Shown here piece by piece: positions 26,999-36,657 of a stretch of DNA of 64,000 bases. Position numbers and translations under genes: made by a program. The notes below the pieces were generated by a model, which worked only from the letters and a program-made list of their open reading frames with translations, was not told where the DNA came from and ran no database searches. This DNA comes from Syntrophomonas sp. DTU019 (GTDB lineage Bacteria; Bacillota; Syntrophomonadia; Syntrophomonadales; Syntrophomonadaceae), in the NCBI GenBank assembly GCA_913757435.1, contig CAJYDM010000002.1, forward strand, positions 186,001 through 250,000, written 5' to 3'. Positions within the stretch are counted from its first letter, which is position 1; each line of letters starts with the position of its first letter.

Positions 26999-28405
26999 TC
27001 AACGCAGCGGCACTACCCGCACTTCTCCCCGTTCCATAGCAAAGGCAGAATATTTAATGGGATCGTTTACTATGTAAATCGACTTGCCGATACTGATCCT
27101 GACCCCCGGGTAGGCCAAATCATGCGCCTTTACCTGAGCGTTCTGACTGCTCTCGAATTCGTCTTCCAGAAACTCCATGCGCTTTTCCATTTCATCCAAT
27201 TCCTGTCGCAAGACCTTGCATGATTCCAGCAATTTCATCAATGATAACTTCTGTTTGTCACTAAGGGTTTCGGGATTATTGAGCAAGCGCTGGTAATTCT
27301 TCAAGCCCTGGTTGATATTGGAGAGGGTCTGCTTTTTCTCCCTGCGCTCCTTGAGGATGCGCTGGTACTCATCACGATAATGTGGATTTACACCTACCTC
27401 CACCACGGTCTGGGTGGCCAGCTGCGAACCAAGTATTTTAGACTCCACCTCCCGGGCGGCCTGTATGAGCCCTCCCACGATCAGAGCCTTTTTGTCAGTA
27501 ACCTTCACCATGCTGCCCGCCTTGACCTGAGATTGTATGATGGCCTCTTTAACGAATACCGACATACCTGCTTCCAGGCGGGCGTTTTCCACAAAACGGG
27601 CGGTGATATTACCCTGGGCTTTGACAAATCCTTTGAGCCCGCCGCCAATCCCTCCCCTTACCAGGATGCTGCCACAGGCTATTACCTCGGCGCCTTCAAC
27701 CGAACCCCCTATTTCTATATCACCCTCGGCCTTGACTTTGAACCCGGTCATAACATTGCCCAGAATGCGTACCGTGCCTACGAAATCGATGTCTCCGCTG
27801 GAGTAATCCACATCGCCCCGCACAGTAAAAACCGGGCTCACCTCGACGCTGTTGCCAATAATACTGGCATGGCCGTCAGTTAGCGCAAAAAGGTAATGGC
27901 CGCTGGGATCGAGTCTGGTGTTTTTACCGGCAGATAGTATCACGTCTTTGCCTTTGCGGGCCACCAGCGGCACCCCGGTCACATCCATGCCCGGTACCCC
28001 TTCGGTCATAGGGATTTTCTCAGCCAACAATTCACCGCTGCGCACATTGTTAATAAGCCCCAAATCCTTAAAATCAACTGTTCCGTTTTCATCCATGCGG
28101 GGTCCATTTCTCATATCCGCTCCGGGGAAATGGTATATTATCTTGGCCGCTTCGCCGTGGCGGGGCTCCTGACCGCTGGCCACCAACAAGGTCTTCCCCC
28201 AGTTGTAGTCTTTCAGGGCTTCTAGCAGCCGCTTTTCATCAATACCAAAAACCACCCGGCTGTTGGTAAGTGCCTGCATGGCCTTGTCACGGGTGCACGG
28301 GTTTCCATCTCCAACAGGGGCGGTTATGGTCAAATAAGCGTTCATGCGATTGGGGTCAATGACCACTAAGGCCTCACCGTCAACCGTAGAGCCGATACTC
28401 TGCAT
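26999..28405 (-). CDS. FapA (DUF342) family protein
   Basis: A 468-residue DUF342/FapA protein. The N-terminal domain is followed, from about residue 130 to 330, by a region of short repeating beta turns (GDVDYSSGDIDFVGTVRILG, GDIEIGGSVEGAEVIACGS), which resembles the right-handed beta-helix (polymer-forming) fold. A coiled coil of about 80 residues (ERREKKQTLSNINQGLKN onward) and a short C-terminal domain with GVRISIGKSIYIV follow. Family members are often encoded in flagellar or surface loci; no reaction is known. It lies between sigD and the small unknown gene. Confidence 0.85.
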   Translation of the reverse strand: MQSIGSTVDGEALVVIDPNRMNAYLTITAPVGDGNPCTRDKAMQALTNSRVVFGIDEKRLLEALKDYNWGKTLLVASGQEPRHGEAAKIIYHFPGADMRNGPRMDENGTVDFKDLGLINNVRSGELLAEKIPMTEGVPGMDVTGVPLVARKGKDVILSAGKNTRLDPSGHYLFALTDGHASIIGNSVEVSPVFTVRGDVDYSSGDIDFVGTVRILGNVMTGFKVKAEGDIEIGGSVEGAEVIACGSILVRGGIGGGLKGFVKAQGNITARFVENARLEAGMSVFVKEAIIQSQVKAGSMVKVTDKKALIVGGLIQAAREVESKILGSQLATQTVVEVGVNPHYRDEYQRILKERREKKQTLSNINQGLKNYQRLLNNPETLSDKQKLSLMKLLESCKVLRQELDEMEKRMEFLEDEFESSQNAQVKAHDLAYPGVRISIGKSIYIVNDPIKYSAFAMERGEVRVVPLR

Positions 28406-28422
28406 AGTCCTCTTCCTCTATA

Positions 28423-29196
28423 CTATGATACCAGATGCTTTCTCTTGCTGAGGCTGCCGCGCATCCTCATAATAGCCTTGGTATGCAGCTGTGAGATCCT
28501 CGATTCGGATAAACTCAACACTGCCCCGATCTCTTTTAATGTCAGACCCTCATAATAATACAGTCCTATTACAGTCTTTTCCTTCTCCGGCAAACGGGCT
28601 ATGGTTTGGGCCAATAGCTCTTTGACCTCGCCTAATTGCAGCAGTTCCACAGCATCCCCGGCGTTTTCATCCTCCAGCATATCAACGATGCGCTTTTTGC
28701 GGTTGTCCCCGTCCTCCCCGGGAATGAAATCATCCAGCGATATTATGGTGGAAGCCGCCACCTCGCGCAATAAGGCTGTGAAGTCATTCAGACTGAGTCC
28801 CATTTCCTTCGCTACCTCGGCATCGGTAGCAGATCTCCCCAATCTGCTCTCCAGGGCGTTATAAGTCCGCTCCAACTCTTTGCCTTTCTGTCTCACTGAT
28901 ACCGGCACCCAATCCATGGACCTGAGTCCATCGATTATAGAACCACGGATACGGGTTATGGCATAGGTCTCAAATTTGATGTTGCGCTTGTGGTCGAATT
29001 TTTCAATGGCGTCGATGAGTCCTTCAATCCCATAGGAAATCAGTTCATCCACTTCCACCACTGAGGACAGGTTGATAGCCAGCCTGTTGGCCACATACTT
29101 GACCAGATGTGCATAGTGCACAATCAATTCGTCCCTGGCTTCCAGTACATGCCCCTCTTTGTACTGCAGCCAAACCGTGCTCATGTCTCTCTTCAT
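28423..29196 (-). CDS. sigD: RNA polymerase sigma factor SigD/FliA (sigma-28)
   Basis: The flagellar sigma factor that transcribes late motility genes such as flagellin. Region 2 includes YVANRLAINLSSVVEVDELI, ELISYGIEGLIDAIEKFD and RSMDWVPVSVR, the FliA/WhiG type; region 4 includes LTLKEIGAVLSLSESRISQL. The start is taken at ATG 29194-29196, one base after the cheD stop; an upstream ATG overlapping cheD and a downstream one at 29184 are possible. It stands near the end of the motility cluster, as in Bacillus. No FlgM anti-sigma gene is in the window. Confidence 0.94.
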   Translation of the reverse strand: MKRDMSTVWLQYKEGHVLEARDELIVHYAHLVKYVANRLAINLSSVVEVDELISYGIEGLIDAIEKFDHKRNIKFETYAITRIRGSIIDGLRSMDWVPVSVRQKGKELERTYNALESRLGRSATDAEVAKEMGLSLNDFTALLREVAASTIISLDDFIPGEDGDNRKKRIVDMLEDENAGDAVELLQLGEVKELLAQTIARLPEKEKTVIGLYYYEGLTLKEIGAVLSLSESRISQLHTKAIMRMRGSLSKRKHLVS

Positions 29197-29197
29197 T

Positions 29198-29686
29198 TTA
29201 AATGACTCTCTCCCCATTACCGAGTGTTTTGATCAACAACTCCCCTGTAGCAGGATCGAAAACGATGGTGCGGCCCATACTGCCGCCGACATCTTTGGCT
29301 ACCATCTTGATGTTGTGCTTTTTGAGGTTTTCCTCCACTGCCTGCACATTGCGCAAACCAATCTTCATGATGTCACTTTCGCCCAAAAATTTGAACATCT
29401 GTGCGCCCCCGGCTATTTTAGCGATGAGGCGATTGGTGGCAATACCATCCTGGCGCAGGTCTCCTAAGACCATGTCTAAGGCCATGTCAGCAAATTTGGC
29501 CTGGTTGTGGGAAATCCCCCGGGAAAGCTCCCCCGAGGGCAGCATGATGTGCGCTAAGGCACCGACCTGCCCCCTGGTATCCCACAGGCAGATGCCTATG
29601 CAAGAACCCAGCCCGGCGGTAATCAGTTTGTCCGGAGCTCGGGCTATCTTATAATCGGCCATGCCTACTTTGACGAAACTACCCAT
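29198..29686 (-). CDS. cheD: Chemoreceptor glutamine deamidase CheD
   Basis: CheD deamidates receptor glutamines and stimulates CheC. The catalytic Cys and motif are in ITAGLGSCIGICLWD, and the His is in GALAHIMLPSGE; KIAGGAQMF and NVQAVEENLKKHNIKMVAKD follow. 162 residues is normal. It overlaps the cheC stop by one base (TAATG), so the two are probably translationally coupled, which suits their direct interaction. Confidence 0.96.
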   Translation of the reverse strand: MGSFVKVGMADYKIARAPDKLITAGLGSCIGICLWDTRGQVGALAHIMLPSGELSRGISHNQAKFADMALDMVLGDLRQDGIATNRLIAKIAGGAQMFKFLGESDIMKIGLRNVQAVEENLKKHNIKMVAKDVGGSMGRTIVFDPATGELLIKTLGNGERVI

Positions 29687-30309
29687 TATTCATTCACTCC
29701 CAGCGCAGAGAGTATAGTGTCTAAGGCTTCCGGCTCGGGCAGCATGAAGAAATGCCCAACCACCTTATGTTCTTCCTTCTTAAAACAGGTTTCCAGGAGA
29801 AGAACATGGTCGGCTACTTCGCCAAACTTGGCTAATATTGCATCCAGAACAGAGCCTGCCATATCGATGGCCAGGGCTGGTACTGAAGGTATAAAGGTGA
29901 GGCCGGTGAAAACCGCCAGAGCGTTGAGGTAAGTGGCCGCGATAATGTTGCCCATCTCGCGCATGGCTGACAACTCCAGTTCGCCCAGGGTGTCAGCCCT
30001 GGTAGTACCAATCTGCTGGCCCAACAGTAGATCCACGAGTACGACTGCCTCCTCAAAAGGCAGCATAAAGAGAATATTGGAACTGACTGATCCACCCACA
30101 TTGAGGTATACCCCGATGATATGCCGGTCTGCGCCCCCTACCAGTTCGGGAACGGCATCAAAAGCCAGGATTTTTACCCGGGGGACGTTCATATCGATTT
30201 TGGCTTGGATCAGCTGAGCCAGAGCGGTGGCTGCATTGCCAGCGCCGATATTGCCTATCTCTCGTAGCGCGTCTAGCTGCATACTGGAAAGATCACCGAT
30301 GTACACCAA
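29686..30309 (-). CDS. cheC: CheY-P phosphatase CheC
   Basis: CheC removes the phosphate from CheY-P. Two copies of the CheC/FliY phosphatase pattern (E, two residues, N, then P about 22 later) are present: REIGNIGAGNAATALAQLI followed by NVPRV, and REMGNIIAATYLNALAVF followed by FIPSVP, so both sites look intact. I used TTG at 30307-30309, six bases after AGGTGG and ten bases after the cheW stop; the longer frame opens inside cheW. Length is about 207 residues. Forms a gene pair with cheD. Confidence 0.94.
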   Translation of the reverse strand: MVYIGDLSSMQLDALREIGNIGAGNAATALAQLIQAKIDMNVPRVKILAFDAVPELVGGADRHIIGVYLNVGGSVSSNILFMLPFEEAVVLVDLLLGQQIGTTRADTLGELELSAMREMGNIIAATYLNALAVFTGLTFIPSVPALAIDMAGSVLDAILAKFGEVADHVLLLETCFKKEEHKVVGHFFMLPEPEALDTILSALGVNE

Positions 30310-30319
30310 TTTATTCCAC

Positions 30320-30790
30320 CTACCTAATATTATCATTAATGAGAATTTTGTAAATATTAAGCAGAATCAAAATCCTGCCCTCCAGCTTGGCTATACCGAT
30401 GATATGCTCGGCATTTATACCTTCGTACACACGGTCTGTGGCTTCAATTTCTTGGCAGTTGAGGTGCAGAACCTCAGAGACTTTGTCGACTATTACCGCT
30501 GCTTTAATATCATCAAGTTGAAATACTATGATGCGCTGCTCATCAGTGCTGTCCGGTGCGGATAGCTTGAACTTGGTGTGCAGGTTGAACAAGGGGATGA
30601 TATTGCCGCGCAGGTTTATGACCCCCTCCACCCAGGGTTCGGTACGGGGGATGCGGGTCACTTTTTGCAGCTTGATAATCTCCTGGACATTGATAATATC
30701 TACCGCGTATTCTTCCGCGCCGAGTTGAAATGCAACTACCTGTCTCTCTTCCTCGACCGCGTTTTCAACTGCCTGGTTTATAACCTGCAT
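30320..30790 (-). CDS. cheW: Chemotaxis coupling protein CheW
   Basis: CheW couples CheA to chemoreceptors. The protein has VAFQLGAEEYAVDIINVQEI, ITRIP-like RIPRTEPWVEGVINLRGNII and IIVDKVSEV-type strands (VIVDKVSEVLHL), a single CheW domain of 156 residues. The ATG follows AAAGGAGG by about eight bases. It lies 13 bases after cheA. Confidence 0.96.
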   Translation of the reverse strand: MQVINQAVENAVEEERQVVAFQLGAEEYAVDIINVQEIIKLQKVTRIPRTEPWVEGVINLRGNIIPLFNLHTKFKLSAPDSTDEQRIIVFQLDDIKAAVIVDKVSEVLHLNCQEIEATDRVYEGINAEHIIGIAKLEGRILILLNIYKILINDNIR

Positions 30791-30803
30791 TGATTGACCT
30801 CCT

Positions 30804-32825
30804 TTAAAACAGGCTGGCTATATCCAATATCAAATGCACATTGCCGTCTCCGGCCACGATAGCTCCGGCCAGGCCTGGTATGCCGGCCAGAAGCCTGCCT
30901 AGCGACTTGATCACGATTTCATGCTGCCCAATCAAGGCATCGACCACCAACCCCACCTGGCGGTCAGCCTTGCGCACCACCACCACATAGATGGATTCAC
31001 CAGCCGCTGAGTCACCAGGCACATCCAAGAGGCGGCGCAAACGATACAAGGGCAGAACCCTGCCGCGTATCAAGATCACTTCCTGATTCTGCACCATTTT
31101 GATATCCTGTTCCGATATCATAGTGGTTTCATCCACATTGCTCAAAGGGATGGCATAGATCTCCTCACCTAACGAAACCGTCAAGGCCTGGATAATTGCC
31201 AAAGTAAGAGGCAGTTTAATGGTGAAGCAAGTCCCCTGGCCCGGTTTGGAAACGACCGAGATTTCTCCGCCTATGCCCTCCATTTTGGCCTTGACCACAT
31301 CCAGTCCGACTCCCCGACCGGATACGTCTGTAATCTCGGCGGCGGTGCTGAATCCAGGAGTGAACACCAGGCGGAAGGCCTCCTCCGGCGTCATCATTTC
31401 AGCTTCGCGGCTGCTGATCAACTCCTTTTTCACCGCCTTTTCCAAGACCCGTTCCAGGTCGATGCCCCGCCCGTCATCTTCTACCTCAATGAAGACATTG
31501 TTGCCCTCATGTCGGGCCATTAGTTTGACTGTGCCCCGTGCCAGTTTGCCTTTCTGCCTTCGTTCCGCAGGCAGTTCCAGGCCATGGTCAAGAGCGTTGC
31601 GCAACAGGTGGATCAAGGGGTCGCCGATCTCATCGATCACGGTGCGGTCCAATTCAGTCTCCTGCCCCTCAACTATGAAATCGATCTCTTTACCCAGTTC
31701 TTTAGCCAGATCCCGGACCATGCGGGGGAAGCGGTTGAATACCTGCTCGATCGGAACCATCCGTACCTTCATAACCACACTTTGCAGCTCTGTGGTAATG
31801 CGGTCCACCTGTTCTACGGTATCTTCCAATTCATTGTTTTTGCTGATCAGACCAATCTGTTCCAGGCGCCCCTTGTGCATTACCAGTTCGCCCACCAGAT
31901 TCATCATCTCGTCCAATTTTTCTATGTCCACCCGCACTTTTTGTTTGAACTTCTGGGTGCGCTGGCCATTGTCCTGAGCCCGTACCTCTGAGTCTGGACT
32001 GGTTTCGGCTTCCTCCAGCGGAACAGCCGGGCCTGTCTCCAAATCCAGCCGGGTAATCTCTTTTAAGGAACTGACCCTGACCTCAGAAATGCCATTGACC
32101 CGGCGCAACACTTCTTCATTGTCCATCTGGCTGATCAACAACAGGGAGAAACTGCTATCGAATTTACCTTCCTCGAGGTCCTGTACCGGTGGTACAGCCT
32201 TGGTGATCTCCCCTTCAGTCTCCAAGGCTTTGAATACCATGAAGGAACGCACCGACTTCATGGCACAGTCGGGATCTATTTCAACTTCCAGCAGCAGCAC
32301 CTTAAATCCCCTTTTGAAGGCTTCTTCTATGACCACCTGATCATAGCCGTTTATCTCTAGGGCGGCAGGCGGTTCCGGCTGTTCTTCTGTTTGTGAGAAC
32401 TTGGCCGCGGTTTCGGCCACGGCGGCTAACTCCCGGCTGCCGTCCTTGATGGCTTCCAGGACTTCTACCAGGTCAGAGTTGTCATGTCTTCCCATATGGC
32501 CCTCTTCGATGCCCTCCACCATCAACTGGATGCGGTCAAAACACTTGAACAAGACATCAGTGACCTGGCTGTCGACTTGCAGCACCTGTTCTTTGACGCC
32601 GCTTAATACATCTTCCATGTGGTGAGTCAGGTCGGCCAGGTCCTCAAAACCCATGGTCGAGGACATGCCTTTAAGGGTGTGGGCAGCACGGAAGATCTCA
32701 TTTAAGGCCGCAGCGTTGTGGGGCTGCTGTTCCAGGATTAACAGGCATTGGTTGAGGTTGGAGAGGTGCTCACGGCTCTCTTCCAGAAACACATCCAGAT
32801 ACTGCGACATATCTATTGTAGTCAA
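30804..32825 (-). CDS. cheA: Chemotaxis histidine kinase CheA
   Basis: CheA phosphorylates CheY and CheB in response to receptors. Domains: P1 Hpt with the phospho-His in IFRAAHTLKGMSS (H49), P2 response-regulator binding region (about 175-270), P3 dimerisation (about 290-360), P4 ATPase with LRNALDHGLELP, DDGRGIDLE and GRGVGLDVVK, and the C-terminal CheW-like P5. 673 residues. The start is TTG, eight bases after GGAGG; a later ATG (codon 6) is less well placed. All catalytic motifs are present. Confidence 0.97.
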   Translation of the reverse strand: MTTIDMSQYLDVFLEESREHLSNLNQCLLILEQQPHNAAALNEIFRAAHTLKGMSSTMGFEDLADLTHHMEDVLSGVKEQVLQVDSQVTDVLFKCFDRIQLMVEGIEEGHMGRHDNSDLVEVLEAIKDGSRELAAVAETAAKFSQTEEQPEPPAALEINGYDQVVIEEAFKRGFKVLLLEVEIDPDCAMKSVRSFMVFKALETEGEITKAVPPVQDLEEGKFDSSFSLLLISQMDNEEVLRRVNGISEVRVSSLKEITRLDLETGPAVPLEEAETSPDSEVRAQDNGQRTQKFKQKVRVDIEKLDEMMNLVGELVMHKGRLEQIGLISKNNELEDTVEQVDRITTELQSVVMKVRMVPIEQVFNRFPRMVRDLAKELGKEIDFIVEGQETELDRTVIDEIGDPLIHLLRNALDHGLELPAERRQKGKLARGTVKLMARHEGNNVFIEVEDDGRGIDLERVLEKAVKKELISSREAEMMTPEEAFRLVFTPGFSTAAEITDVSGRGVGLDVVKAKMEGIGGEISVVSKPGQGTCFTIKLPLTLAIIQALTVSLGEEIYAIPLSNVDETTMISEQDIKMVQNQEVILIRGRVLPLYRLRRLLDVPGDSAAGESIYVVVVRKADRQVGLVVDALIGQHEIVIKSLGRLLAGIPGLAGAIVAGDGNVHLILDIASLF

Positions 32826-32858
32826 TCGTTACACCTCCGGCTTTCCGTAACATTTTAC

Positions 32859-33920
32859 CTATAAAAGCTGCATGATGGTGTTAGCTATCAACGGCAGGGG
32901 CACTACCTGGTCTACCTGTCCGGTCTCCACGGCTGCCCTGGGCATGCCGTAAACCACGCAGGTAGACTGATGTTCGGCTATGGTCCGGGCCTTTTTGGCT
33001 CGCACTTTGAGCATCCCCTCGGCTCCGTCAAGCCCCATGCCGGTCATAATCACACAGACCATCTGTGACCAGAATTGTTCTGCCACCGATTCCAAGAGCA
33101 CATCGAAGGCTGGTCGGCAGCCATGACGTGGTGGCGATTGGTCCAGTTTCACCAAGAGTTCTCGTTTGTCGCTAGGACCAGTGGCCAACACTTTTAGATG
33201 GTAATCCCCCGGCGCCACGTAGGCGCATCCAGGCAGGATTTTTTCCCCGGCTTCAGCCTCCTTGACCCGCAGCGCCGAGACCTGGTCGAGGCGTTCCGCC
33301 AACGAACGGGTGAACCCGGCTGGCATGTGCTGTACTATGAGGACGGCGGCATTCAGATTGCCGGGCAGTTTAGGCACCACCTGGTGAAGGGCTTTGGGGC
33401 CCCCGGTAGAGGTGCCGATCAGTATCAATTTGTTCAATCCCAGGCTTATTCCTGGCAAATGGCGGCGTTGCAATCGGGTCGGATCCTCGCGGCGCAAGGG
33501 GATGCCATTTAATTTCCCCGCCGTTCCCGCAGCGATCTTCACCTTATTAACTATATCGGTGCTTGGGCCTGTAACATCCAGCAAAATTTGTAAGGACGGC
33601 TTGGCTACAAAATCTACCGCTCCAAATTCCAGGGCTTTCATGGTGGCTTGAGCAGCCTGGTTGTTCACCACGCTGAGCATGACAACCGGAACCGGCCTGG
33701 TCTGCATTATGGCCTTCAAGGCCGACAGACCATCCATCACTGGCATCTCTATATCCATAGTGACTACCTGGGGATTAAGGGTCTCGATCTTCTCCAGGGC
33801 TTCACGACCGTTGCTGGCAGTGCCAACTACCTCCAATTGAGGATCGTGATTTAAGAGATCGGTGATCAATCGGCGCATATAGGCGGAATCGTCCACTACT
33901 AATACTCTGATTTTGGTCAT
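32859..33920 (-). CDS. cheB: Protein-glutamate methylesterase CheB
   Basis: CheB demethylates chemoreceptors when phosphorylated. The N-terminal receiver has VVDDSAYMRR and VTMDIEMPVMDG (Asp about 56). The C-terminal esterase has the Ser motif GTSTGGPKAL, the His in VQHMPAGFT and the Asp in MTGMGLDGAEG. 353 residues. The ATG at 33918-33920 has GAGGGA seven bases before it; a TTG two codons upstream is less likely. No cheR is found in the window, so the opposing methyltransferase must be elsewhere. Confidence 0.96.
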   Translation of the reverse strand: MTKIRVLVVDDSAYMRRLITDLLNHDPQLEVVGTASNGREALEKIETLNPQVVTMDIEMPVMDGLSALKAIMQTRPVPVVMLSVVNNQAAQATMKALEFGAVDFVAKPSLQILLDVTGPSTDIVNKVKIAAGTAGKLNGIPLRREDPTRLQRRHLPGISLGLNKLILIGTSTGGPKALHQVVPKLPGNLNAAVLIVQHMPAGFTRSLAERLDQVSALRVKEAEAGEKILPGCAYVAPGDYHLKVLATGPSDKRELLVKLDQSPPRHGCRPAFDVLLESVAEQFWSQMVCVIMTGMGLDGAEGMLKVRAKKARTIAEHQSTCVVYGMPRAAVETGQVDQVVPLPLIANTIMQLL

Positions 33921-33932
33921 ATGCAAATCCCT

Positions 33933-34592
33933 CTATCCTTCTAGCAATCCCCTCTTGATCAGTAGCCGCTGTCGGGTAAAAACATAATGGGCGATTTTAT
34001 CACGGTCACTTTCTTTGATATCTTGGTATTGAAGTCCGGCGCGTACTTTGGCCAGGCTGTCTGTTCCGTTAAATACACGTACGGTTTTGGCTTTGCAGTT
34101 GACAACTTCGGTTTCAGGCAGGAATAGTTCCAAAAAGAGTATCTGGCCTACTTTGAGCGGAGTCTGACTGGCCATCAGTATTCCTCCGGCACTGATATTG
34201 ATGGTCTTGGCCGCATGTGCGCTAAAATCATTGTTATTGTCACTGAGCAGGCGAAACCTCACCTCCAGGTCTGCCTCCACCCGCACATGCCGGCGATGCT
34301 GCTCCACCGGATACACTTTTAGAGGCCGCTCCACCACGATCACCGGCACCGGTAGGAACCGACGCTCCACAATCCTGGTCTCAAAGCCGAAATAACTGTG
34401 CTTCTGTAGGAATCGCACCTGTAATCGCTGTTTATTGTGCATAGGCAGCAGTGCACCCTGCCACATGGGCATGGAAAGTGCTATATATCCCCTGCTCACT
34501 TCCTCTATGCGGACCGGAACATACTCCAGTTTCTGGTTGATCGATATACCAACTTCCAGGCGCATATTGAGTCTTAAATCGCTGCTTCGCAT
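33933..34592 (-). CDS. PilZ-domain flagellar brake protein (YcgR/MotI-like)
   Basis: A 219-residue protein with an N-terminal YcgR-N-like beta domain and a C-terminal PilZ domain. The c-di-GMP-binding features are visible: the Arg-rich loop EQHRRHVRVEADLEVRFR and the NISAGGI motif (consensus D/NxSxxG). Such proteins slow the motor when c-di-GMP is high. It lies between flhG and cheB, within the motility cluster, which supports a motor role. In Bacillus the homologue is encoded elsewhere. Confidence 0.9.
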   Translation of the reverse strand: MRSSDLRLNMRLEVGISINQKLEYVPVRIEEVSRGYIALSMPMWQGALLPMHNKQRLQVRFLQKHSYFGFETRIVERRFLPVPVIVVERPLKVYPVEQHRRHVRVEADLEVRFRLLSDNNNDFSAHAAKTINISAGGILMASQTPLKVGQILFLELFLPETEVVNCKAKTVRVFNGTDSLAKVRAGLQYQDIKESDRDKIAHYVFTRQRLLIKRGLLEG

Positions 34593-34600
34593 GAAGCCCC

Positions 34601-35512
34601 CTAATTGTTGTCCCGCATGAACCGGGTAATTTTCTGAAAGAATTTTTTTATTCCGCTACCGCGGGGATCAGCAGGTGCTGCCGCTCCATCCAAATTGATC
34701 AGACGCCGGGCTATCTGCTGAATGCTCTTGGCAGGATTGCTTTTGGGGTAAGCCTCCAAAAGGGCTTTTTGCTGCCGGACCACATCCCCCACCAGACTGT
34801 CAGCAGGGATGCTTCCCAGCATCCTGATGTCTACCTCCAGGAATTGACGGCAGACCAGGCGGAATTTTTCAGCTACCATCAGCCCTTCGTTGTGGTCGCC
34901 GACCTGATTGATGACCACCGCTAGGGCCCCCTGGTACTGTTGCTTGGCTATCGTTTTGATGCAGCCATAAGCGTCGGTCAACGAGGTGGGCTCAGGGGTG
35001 GTGATGATTATGACCTCATCGGCGGCTAATAGAAAACTTATCACATTTTTGGATATGCCCGCCCCGGTATCGATTATCATGTAATCATAATCTCCGTCCA
35101 ACTTGCCGATTTCGGTCATGATCCGCTTCAGTTCAGCATCGCTTAGGTTGGCCAATTCGTTAATGCCGGAACCCCCGGGGATTAACTTCAAGCCCAGTGG
35201 TCCGTTGATGATGATTTCTTTTATACTCTTGCGTCCCTGCACCAGGTGTTGCACATGATATTGGGGAGAAAGCCCCAACATTACGTCGATATTGGCTAAC
35301 CCCAGATCGGCATCCAGCAGTATCACCCTTTTACCCTCCCTGCACAGGGAAAGAGACAGGTTTAATGCCAGGGTGCTCTTGCCCACCCCACCTTTGCCAC
35401 TGCTGACCACTATGGTGCGAGTCTTGCGCAGGTTGCCCAACATTTCCGCCTCGATCTGCTGCCGCACCCCTTGGGCCATCTTTCGTAATTTGTCAGCCTG
35501 GTCGCTGATCAT
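34601..35512 (-). CDS. flhG: MinD-like ATPase FlhG (flagellar number regulator)
   Basis: FlhG controls flagellar placement and number with FlhF. It has an N-terminal extension with a likely FlhF-activating helix (QADKLRKMAQGVRQQI), the deviant Walker A VSSGKGGVGKST, LLDADLGLANIDVMLG and DYMIIDTGAGIS. 303 residues. The ATG at 35510-35512 overlaps the flhF TGA by one base and has GGGGGA six bases ahead, so I preferred it to the TTG one codon upstream. Adjacent to flhF, as usual. Confidence 0.95.
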   Translation of the reverse strand: MISDQADKLRKMAQGVRQQIEAEMLGNLRKTRTIVVSSGKGGVGKSTLALNLSLSLCREGKRVILLDADLGLANIDVMLGLSPQYHVQHLVQGRKSIKEIIINGPLGLKLIPGGSGINELANLSDAELKRIMTEIGKLDGDYDYMIIDTGAGISKNVISFLLAADEVIIITTPEPTSLTDAYGCIKTIAKQQYQGALAVVINQVGDHNEGLMVAEKFRLVCRQFLEVDIRMLGSIPADSLVGDVVRQQKALLEAYPKSNPAKSIQQIARRLINLDGAAAPADPRGSGIKKFFQKITRFMRDNN

Positions 35513-36657
35513 CAACCGTCCCCCTTTAAGAGCATACTGGCAATACCTACGGGGTCCGGAACTTCTATATCATCAGGCACGTTTTGACCGGTAGTGAAGT
35601 ACGCCAGGGGGCGCTTGATCTCATTAAGAACATTGATGATCTGTCCATAACGGCAGGTCTCGTCCAATTTGGTGAATATGAGTTTGTTAATGGGCATGAC
35701 CGCAAATTGCCGGTAGATATTAATTAAATCCTGAGTATTGGTAGTCACACTCAGCACTAGTATAATCTCATCAGGATTGGCTATTTCGACATAGTGGCAC
35801 AGTTCTGCCATATGCTCCTGGTTATTGGGACTGCGCCCCGCAGTATCCACAAAAATGATGTCATGTTCTTTGAACTGCTCCAGTGCACCTTGTAAGTCCA
35901 GGGGAGTGAAGGCCACATTTATCGGTATGCCGATAATATCAGCAAAGGTGCGCAACTGTTCAGCCGCAGATATACGGTAAGTATCAAGAGTAATCAGAGC
36001 CACCTGCTTGTTCTCCAGAAACGTCATATTAGCAGCCAGTTTAGCTATAGTGGTGGTTTTGCCCACTCCGGTCGGGCCAACCACAAAAATGAGGTGTCCT
36101 TTTGTCCCCGGCGCAAGTATTATTGGGGCTATATCCTGCATGTATTCCTGCAGGGTATGCAGGCAAACATCCCGGACCCAGCGTTCATCTCCAGACTCTG
36201 GCAGGCGCGCTTCCACGCTGGCCGCAATTTCCCGCGCGATGCCACGGTCGACATTGTTTTGGATGAGAATGTCATAGAAATGGCGCACTGGTTCGGCCAT
36301 GCCTTTAAGCCGGTCGACCTCAAACAGCCGCGTCTGGATCTCTGCCATCATGGCCTTCATCTGCTGCATCTCTTCCATCAGTACTAGTTCCGAAGCCGTG
36401 ACCGCTGGAATCGGGCTGCAGCCGGCTGGCGGGTCTGGATCCGGTTTTAAGGTGCGCTGCCGGCCCCGGTCAGAATTAACCTGCAGGGTGTCATCAGCTG
36501 CCACGGTGACTTCCACCTCACGAGGAGCAAACCAGCCCTTGAGGCCTCTGGGCCTAACCTGCCGGGTCTGCAATATGATAGCATCTGGGCCCAGCTCCTG
36601 TTTGGCCATTTGCAATGCGGTCTGGAAATCCCGGGCTACATACTTTTTTATCTTCAT
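35512..36657 (-). CDS. flhF: SRP-family GTPase FlhF
   Basis: FlhF directs flagellar placement and early basal body assembly. N-terminal basic domain (MKIKKYVARDFQTALQMAKQ), linker, then the NG domains with [32 protein letters not shown] and VDTAGRSPNNQ. 381 residues. The ATG overlaps the flhA stop (ATGA), and the 3' end overlaps flhG, so flhA, flhF and flhG are coupled. Confidence 0.96.
   Translation of the reverse strand: MKIKKYVARDFQTALQMAKQELGPDAIILQTRQVRPRGLKGWFAPREVEVTVAADDTLQVNSDRGRQRTLKPDPDPPAGCSPIPAVTASELVLMEEMQQMKAMMAEIQTRLFEVDRLKGMAEPVRHFYDILIQNNVDRGIAREIAASVEARLPESGDERWVRDVCLHTLQEYMQDIAPIILAPGTKGHLIFVVGPTGVGKTTTIAKLAANMTFLENKQVALITLDTYRISAAEQLRTFADIIGIPINVAFTPLDLQGALEQFKEHDIIFVDTAGRSPNNQEHMAELCHYVEIANPDEIILVLSVTTNTQDLINIYRQFAVMPINKLIFTKLDETCRYGQIINVLNEIKRPLAYFTTGQNVPDDIEVPDPVGIASMLLKGDG

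Noticed and set aside
31219-31991. Long + strand frames opposite cheA
   Set aside because: Ser/Arg-rich shadow translations with no binding site or domain; cheA is unambiguous.
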